Below are positions 5,249 through 7,975 of a DNA stretch of 7,975 nucleotides, in pieces. Both the position numbers and the translations under genes were made by a program. Numbering within the stretch: position 1 is the stretch's first letter; the number at the start of each line of letters is the position of its first letter. The notes under the pieces were generated by a model. That model saw nothing but the letters and a program-made list of their open reading frames with translations, did no database searches and was not told where the DNA came from. The stretch comes from a bacterium (GTDB taxonomy: Bacteria > Oederibacteriota > JAJYGY01), in assembly GCA_021790555.1 (NCBI GenBank), contig JAJYGY010000264.1, positions 1 through 7,975 of the forward strand. Reading direction: 5' to 3'.

Positions 5249-7060
5249 ATGCCAAAGGACACTCCAAAACGGCACCTCAGCCTGCGCCACAAGCTGATCC
5301 TGCTGAGCGTGGCCCTGGCCACCGCCAGCGCCGCCCTGGTGGGGGGATTCCTGGTCTGGCAGGCCTACGGAAACCTGCGGCGGCAGTCCCAGCAGGCCCA
5401 GCTGGCACTGGCGCGCGGCCTCGCCGACCGCCTCAGCCTCGGGCTCCATCATGTCGCCCTCACGGTCGGAAACCTGGCGCGAAGGCCCAATTTCCTGGGC
5501 CAGCCGAAGGGACCCCTGGAGACGGAATTCTCCCTGGTGACCGCCGCCACCGAACTCATCGACAACCTCCAGGTCCTGCTTCCGGACGGGCGCCTTTGGC
5601 TGCGCAATCAGCCCGGCATGACCCGGGCGGAACTTCCCCCCACGGCGTTTTTCCTGGTCCAAATCAGGCGCCTGGAGGTCCCGGGCAGGCCCTTGGTGAC
5701 GGGATCCTACAGGACCAGGGACGGACGGACGGGCCTGGTGGTGAGCGCCCTGGTGCGGGCCGGGGGCCGCGCCCGCGCCCTTCTCTCGGCCGTCTTTTTC
5801 CCTTCCTTCCACGGCTTCGGCAAGGAGGATTTCGGCCGGATCGGGGAGGAGGGGTCGGCCCTGATCGTGGACGGCAAAGGCCTCGCCCTGGCCGGCCCGG
5901 CGGGCATTTCTCCCCTGGCCGACCTGGCGGGCGATGCAGACGTGGAGGCGGCCCTGGCCAAGGGGGAAGGGTTGTGTTCCTTCCGGGACTCCTCGGGCGA
6001 CCAGGTCTTGAGCGCCTTCGCCAGGGTGGAGCCGGGGGACCTCCGGGTGGTCATCCGGCAGCCGGCCTCCCAGGTCTACCTGCCCGCGGGCCGTATGCTG
6101 GTGGCCATGATCGTGGTCCTCTACGTGGCCCTGGTGGGCACCGGGGTCCTGGCCGCCCGGCTGAGCGGCTGGGCCGTGGAACCCCTCAACCGCCTGACCA
6201 GGCAGGTAGGCCAGGCCGAATCCGGTGGCGCCCCGCTGAGGACCCTGAACGCCTATCCCGAAGGGGATGAAGTCGGCCTCCTGGCGCGGACCCTGGCCCG
6301 CAGCCTCATGGCCCGCGACCGCCAGCGCCGGCAGCGTGAAAGGGCCCTGCGGCGCGCGCTTCAAAGCGAGCGCAGGCTGGCCGAGGCGGAAAAGCTGGCC
6401 GCCCTCGGCCAGATGTCCGCCCGCCTGGCCCACGAATTGAACAATCCCCTGGCCGTGATCCAGGGAGCGGCCCAGATGGCGTCCCGGGAGGCCGGGCAGG
6501 CCGCGCTGGAATGGCTGAAGGAGATCGATTCGGAAAGCGGGCGCTGCAAGCGCCTGGTGCGGGATCTCCTGGATTTCACCCGCCCCCTGCGACTGGAACC
6601 ACGGCCCACCGACCTGGGCGCGCTCGCGGCCGAGGCCTGGAACCACGCCCTGCAGGGCCAGCCGGCCGCCTACCGCCTCCGCCTCCCGGTCCGCAAGGCC
6701 GTCCTCAGGGTCGATCCCGAGCGCTTCAAGCAGGTGTTCCTGAACCTCTTCACGAACTCCATGCAGGCCATGCCCAAGGGGGGCACGGTGGGCCTTGATT
6801 TCCGCCGGCACCGCGCGGGATGGCGGCTGGTGGTGCGGGACCAGGGCCCCGGATTCCAGGGCCAGCCGCCCGAAAACCTTTTCAAGCCCTTCTTCAGCAC
6901 CAAACCCCGCGGCAGCGGCCTGGGCCTGGCCATCGCCCGCAGCATCGTGGAGGCGCACGGGGGCAGCATCACCGCCTCGCGGGCCAGGCCCAGGGGGGCC
7001 CTTTTCGCCATCCGGCTGCCGCGGACGCCCCGCGCGTCCTTTTCCCGGAGCGGGTCGTGA
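5249..7060 (+). CDS. Membrane-bound sensor histidine kinase, dCache-HAMP-HisKA-HATPase
   Basis: From ATG 5249 the protein has 603 residues. A basic N-terminus leads into span 1 (about 15-37). The extracytoplasmic region (38-283) has double-Cache character: a first lobe around 102-183 (LQVLLPDGRLWLRNQPGM, later VVSALVRAGGRARALL) and a second around 202-278 (GSALIVDGKGLALAG, later VEPGDLRVVIRQP). Span 2 is at about 284-305 and HAMP at about 302-355. A coiled linker leads to the H-box ALGQMSARLAHELNNPLAV with phosphorylatable H395. The N-box (NLFTNSMQAM, N503), G1 (DQGPGF, D531) and G2 (GSGLGLAI, 555-562) follow, so the catalytic core is intact. The H-box is of the NtrB/ZraS type that pairs with NtrC-like regulators, and there is no PAS domain. 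Start choice is unsure: ATG 5198 (620 residues) has GGGAG 10 bases upstream and ATG 5093 (655) is also open, while 5249 has no clear Shine-Dalgarno but gives the most typical N-terminus. The stop overlaps the regulator start by 4 bases. Confidence 0.88.
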   Translation: MPKDTPKRHLSLRHKLILLSVALATASAALVGGFLVWQAYGNLRRQSQQAQLALARGLADRLSLGLHHVALTVGNLARRPNFLGQPKGPLETEFSLVTAATELIDNLQVLLPDGRLWLRNQPGMTRAELPPTAFFLVQIRRLEVPGRPLVTGSYRTRDGRTGLVVSALVRAGGRARALLSAVFFPSFHGFGKEDFGRIGEEGSALIVDGKGLALAGPAGISPLADLAGDADVEAALAKGEGLCSFRDSSGDQVLSAFARVEPGDLRVVIRQPASQVYLPAGRMLVAMIVVLYVALVGTGVLAARLSGWAVEPLNRLTRQVGQAESGGAPLRTLNAYPEGDEVGLLARTLARSLMARDRQRRQRERALRRALQSERRLAEAEKLAALGQMSARLAHELNNPLAVIQGAAQMASREAGQAALEWLKEIDSESGRCKRLVRDLLDFTRPLRLEPRPTDLGALAAEAWNHALQGQPAAYRLRLPVRKAVLRVDPERFKQVFLNLFTNSMQAMPKGGTVGLDFRRHRAGWRLVVRDQGPGFQGQPPENLFKPFFSTKPRGSGLGLAIARSIVEAHGGSITASRARPRGALFAIRLPRTPRASFSRSGS

Positions 7061-7975
7061 GCCAGAAGCCGAAAATCCTCGTGGTGGACGACGAGAAAGG
7101 GATGCGCCACCTTCTGGGCGCCATGCTGGGCCGCCTGGATTACGACAGCCTGTGCGTGGGCAGCGCCGAGGAGGCCCGCCAGGCCCTGGAGCCGGGCGGC
7201 TTCGACCTGGTGGTCACGGACCTGCGGCTGCCCGGCATGCCGGGCGAGGAACTCGTGGCCTCGCTCAAGCGCCAGCGGCCCGATCTTCCGGTCATCGTGA
7301 TCTCGGCCTATTCGGCCATCCAAAGCGTGGTGGAAGTGATCAAGCGGGGCGCCCAGGACTACCTGGCCAAGCCCTTCACCCAGCAGGAACTGCAGGTGGC
7401 CGTGTACAAGGCCCTGGAGAGGCGCCGCCTCGTGCGCGAGAACGAGCAGCTCCGCCAGGAGATCTCCAGCCTGGCGGGCGGCCGGGGCCGCCTGGTGGGA
7501 AGGTCCCGCGCGATGCAGCGGGTCTACCGGATGGTGGAGAAGCTGGGCCCAAGCCAGGAAACGGTTCTGGTCACCGGCGAATCCGGGACGGGCAAGGAAC
7601 TGGTTGCCCGCGAGCTGCACGAGTACTCCGAATACCGCGACGGCCCCTTCGTGGCGGTGAACGCCGGTTCCATCCCGGGGACCCTCTTCGAGGCGGAGGT
7701 GTTCGGCGCCCGGAAGGGAGCTGATACGGGGGCCACCGAGCACCGCGAGGGGCTTTTCCAGTCCGCCCAGGGCGGCACCCTTTTCCTGGATGAGGTGGGG
7801 GAAGTCCCCCCGGACTTGCAGGCCAAACTGCTGCGGGCACTCGAAACCTTCGAAGTCCGCGCCCTGGGGGATTCCAGGAACCGGCGGGTGGACCTGCGCT
7901 TCATCGCCGCCACCAACCAGGATCTGCCCGCGATGGTGGCGCGCGGCCGATTCCGCAAGGACCTCTATTTCCGCC
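7057..7975 (+). CDS. NtrC-family response regulator with AAA+ domain and variant GADTGA loop (3' end outside window)
   Basis: The GTG start at 7057 overlaps the kinase stop (GTGA), a classic translational coupling; 306 residues are visible. The receiver domain (1-120) has the acidic pair D11/D12 (ILVVDDE), phospho-acceptor D55 (VVTDLRLPGMPG), S83 and K105 (LAKPF). After a helical linker (about 121-142) the AAA+ domain begins at LVGRSRAMQRV. It shows Walker A GESGTGKE (174-181), Walker B TLFLDE (241-246), sensor I AATN (284-287) and FRKDLYFR (299-306), which holds the arginine-finger region. Residues 221-226 read G-A-D-T-G-A (codons at 7717-7734), where sigma-54 activators have GAFTGA; the Phe that touches sigma-54 is Asp. 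Preceding residues (FEAEVFGARK) also differ from the usual LESELFGHEK. The C-terminal DNA-binding (Fis-type HTH) domain is expected past the window. The ATPase looks functional, but sigma-54 activation by the usual route is doubtful. Confidence 0.9.
   Translation, partial: MSQKPKILVVDDEKGMRHLLGAMLGRLDYDSLCVGSAEEARQALEPGGFDLVVTDLRLPGMPGEELVASLKRQRPDLPVIVISAYSAIQSVVEVIKRGAQDYLAKPFTQQELQVAVYKALERRRLVRENEQLRQEISSLAGGRGRLVGRSRAMQRVYRMVEKLGPSQETVLVTGESGTGKELVARELHEYSEYRDGPFVAVNAGSIPGTLFEAEVFGARKGADTGATEHREGLFQSAQGGTLFLDEVGEVPPDLQAKLLRALETFEVRALGDSRNRRVDLRFIAATNQDLPAMVARGRFRKDLYFR

Noticed and set aside
4634..6958. Long - strand open frame opposite the kinase (774 codons)
   Set aside because: Same cause: its peptide is Gly/Gln/Ala/His-rich and matches nothing, and it covers an obvious histidine kinase on the + strand.
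6795..7724. 309-codon + strand frame spanning the kinase/regulator junction
   Set aside because: It is an out-of-phase shadow: the kinase G1/G2 boxes and the receiver and AAA+ motifs all read in the other two frames.
1..7975. Mobile elements, CRISPR arrays, tRNA or rRNA genes
   Set aside because: Looked for on both strands; no transposase or integrase motifs, no spaced direct repeats and no tRNA or rRNA signatures were seen.

Overview
The window is a stretch of GC-rich bacterial DNA whose genes all lie on the + strand and use almost only G or C in the third codon position. The content is ammonium transport, PII nitrogen signalling and an NtrC-type two-component system, all chromosomal housekeeping functions. 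I see no insertion sequence, phage gene, CRISPR array, tRNA or rRNA. The style (high GC, signal-peptide Amt proteins, PII, NtrC-family regulators) fits a Gram-negative organism such as an Acidobacteriota (Holophaga/Geothrix-like) or deltaproteobacterial lineage. This placement is inference; no marker gene is present to settle it.

Layout. (1) 1-147: the C-terminal tail of an ammonium transporter that begins outside the window. (2) 204-299: a 31-residue single-span membrane protein, bracketed by a hairpin upstream (158-186) and a strong candidate intrinsic terminator downstream (307-347). (3) 389-5022: a tightly packed run of six genes: a TPR protein, a complete ammonium transporter, a sodium:proton antiporter-like transporter of the ion transporter superfamily, a canonical PII signal protein, a membrane-anchored bacterial PH-domain protein and an 83-residue membrane protein. 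Gaps from the transporter onward are 9-19 bases, and most genes have clear Shine-Dalgarno sequences, so they are probably one operon. (4) 5023-5248: an intergenic region with two strong hairpins and a sigma-54-like -24/-12 element. (5) 5249-7975: a dCache/HAMP histidine kinase overlapping by 4 bases (GTGA) an NtrC-family response regulator that runs off the window end.

How it may work together. Amt brings in ammonium, and the PII trimer normally gates Amt according to 2-oxoglutarate and ATP/ADP. Here PII is encoded directly after an Na+/H+ antiporter-like protein rather than directly after amt, so the antiporter is a plausible extra PII target or a partner that balances ions and pH during ammonium uptake. 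The PH-domain protein and the small membrane protein complete the module with unknown roles. The adjacent two-component system may regulate it, but that link rests on proximity alone. Its regulator carries GADTGA in place of the sigma-54-contacting GAFTGA motif, so it may not be a conventional sigma-54 activator.

The most interesting points are the amt-antiporter-PII-PH-small membrane protein module, the altered GAFTGA loop, and the 31-residue membrane protein between two amt genes.
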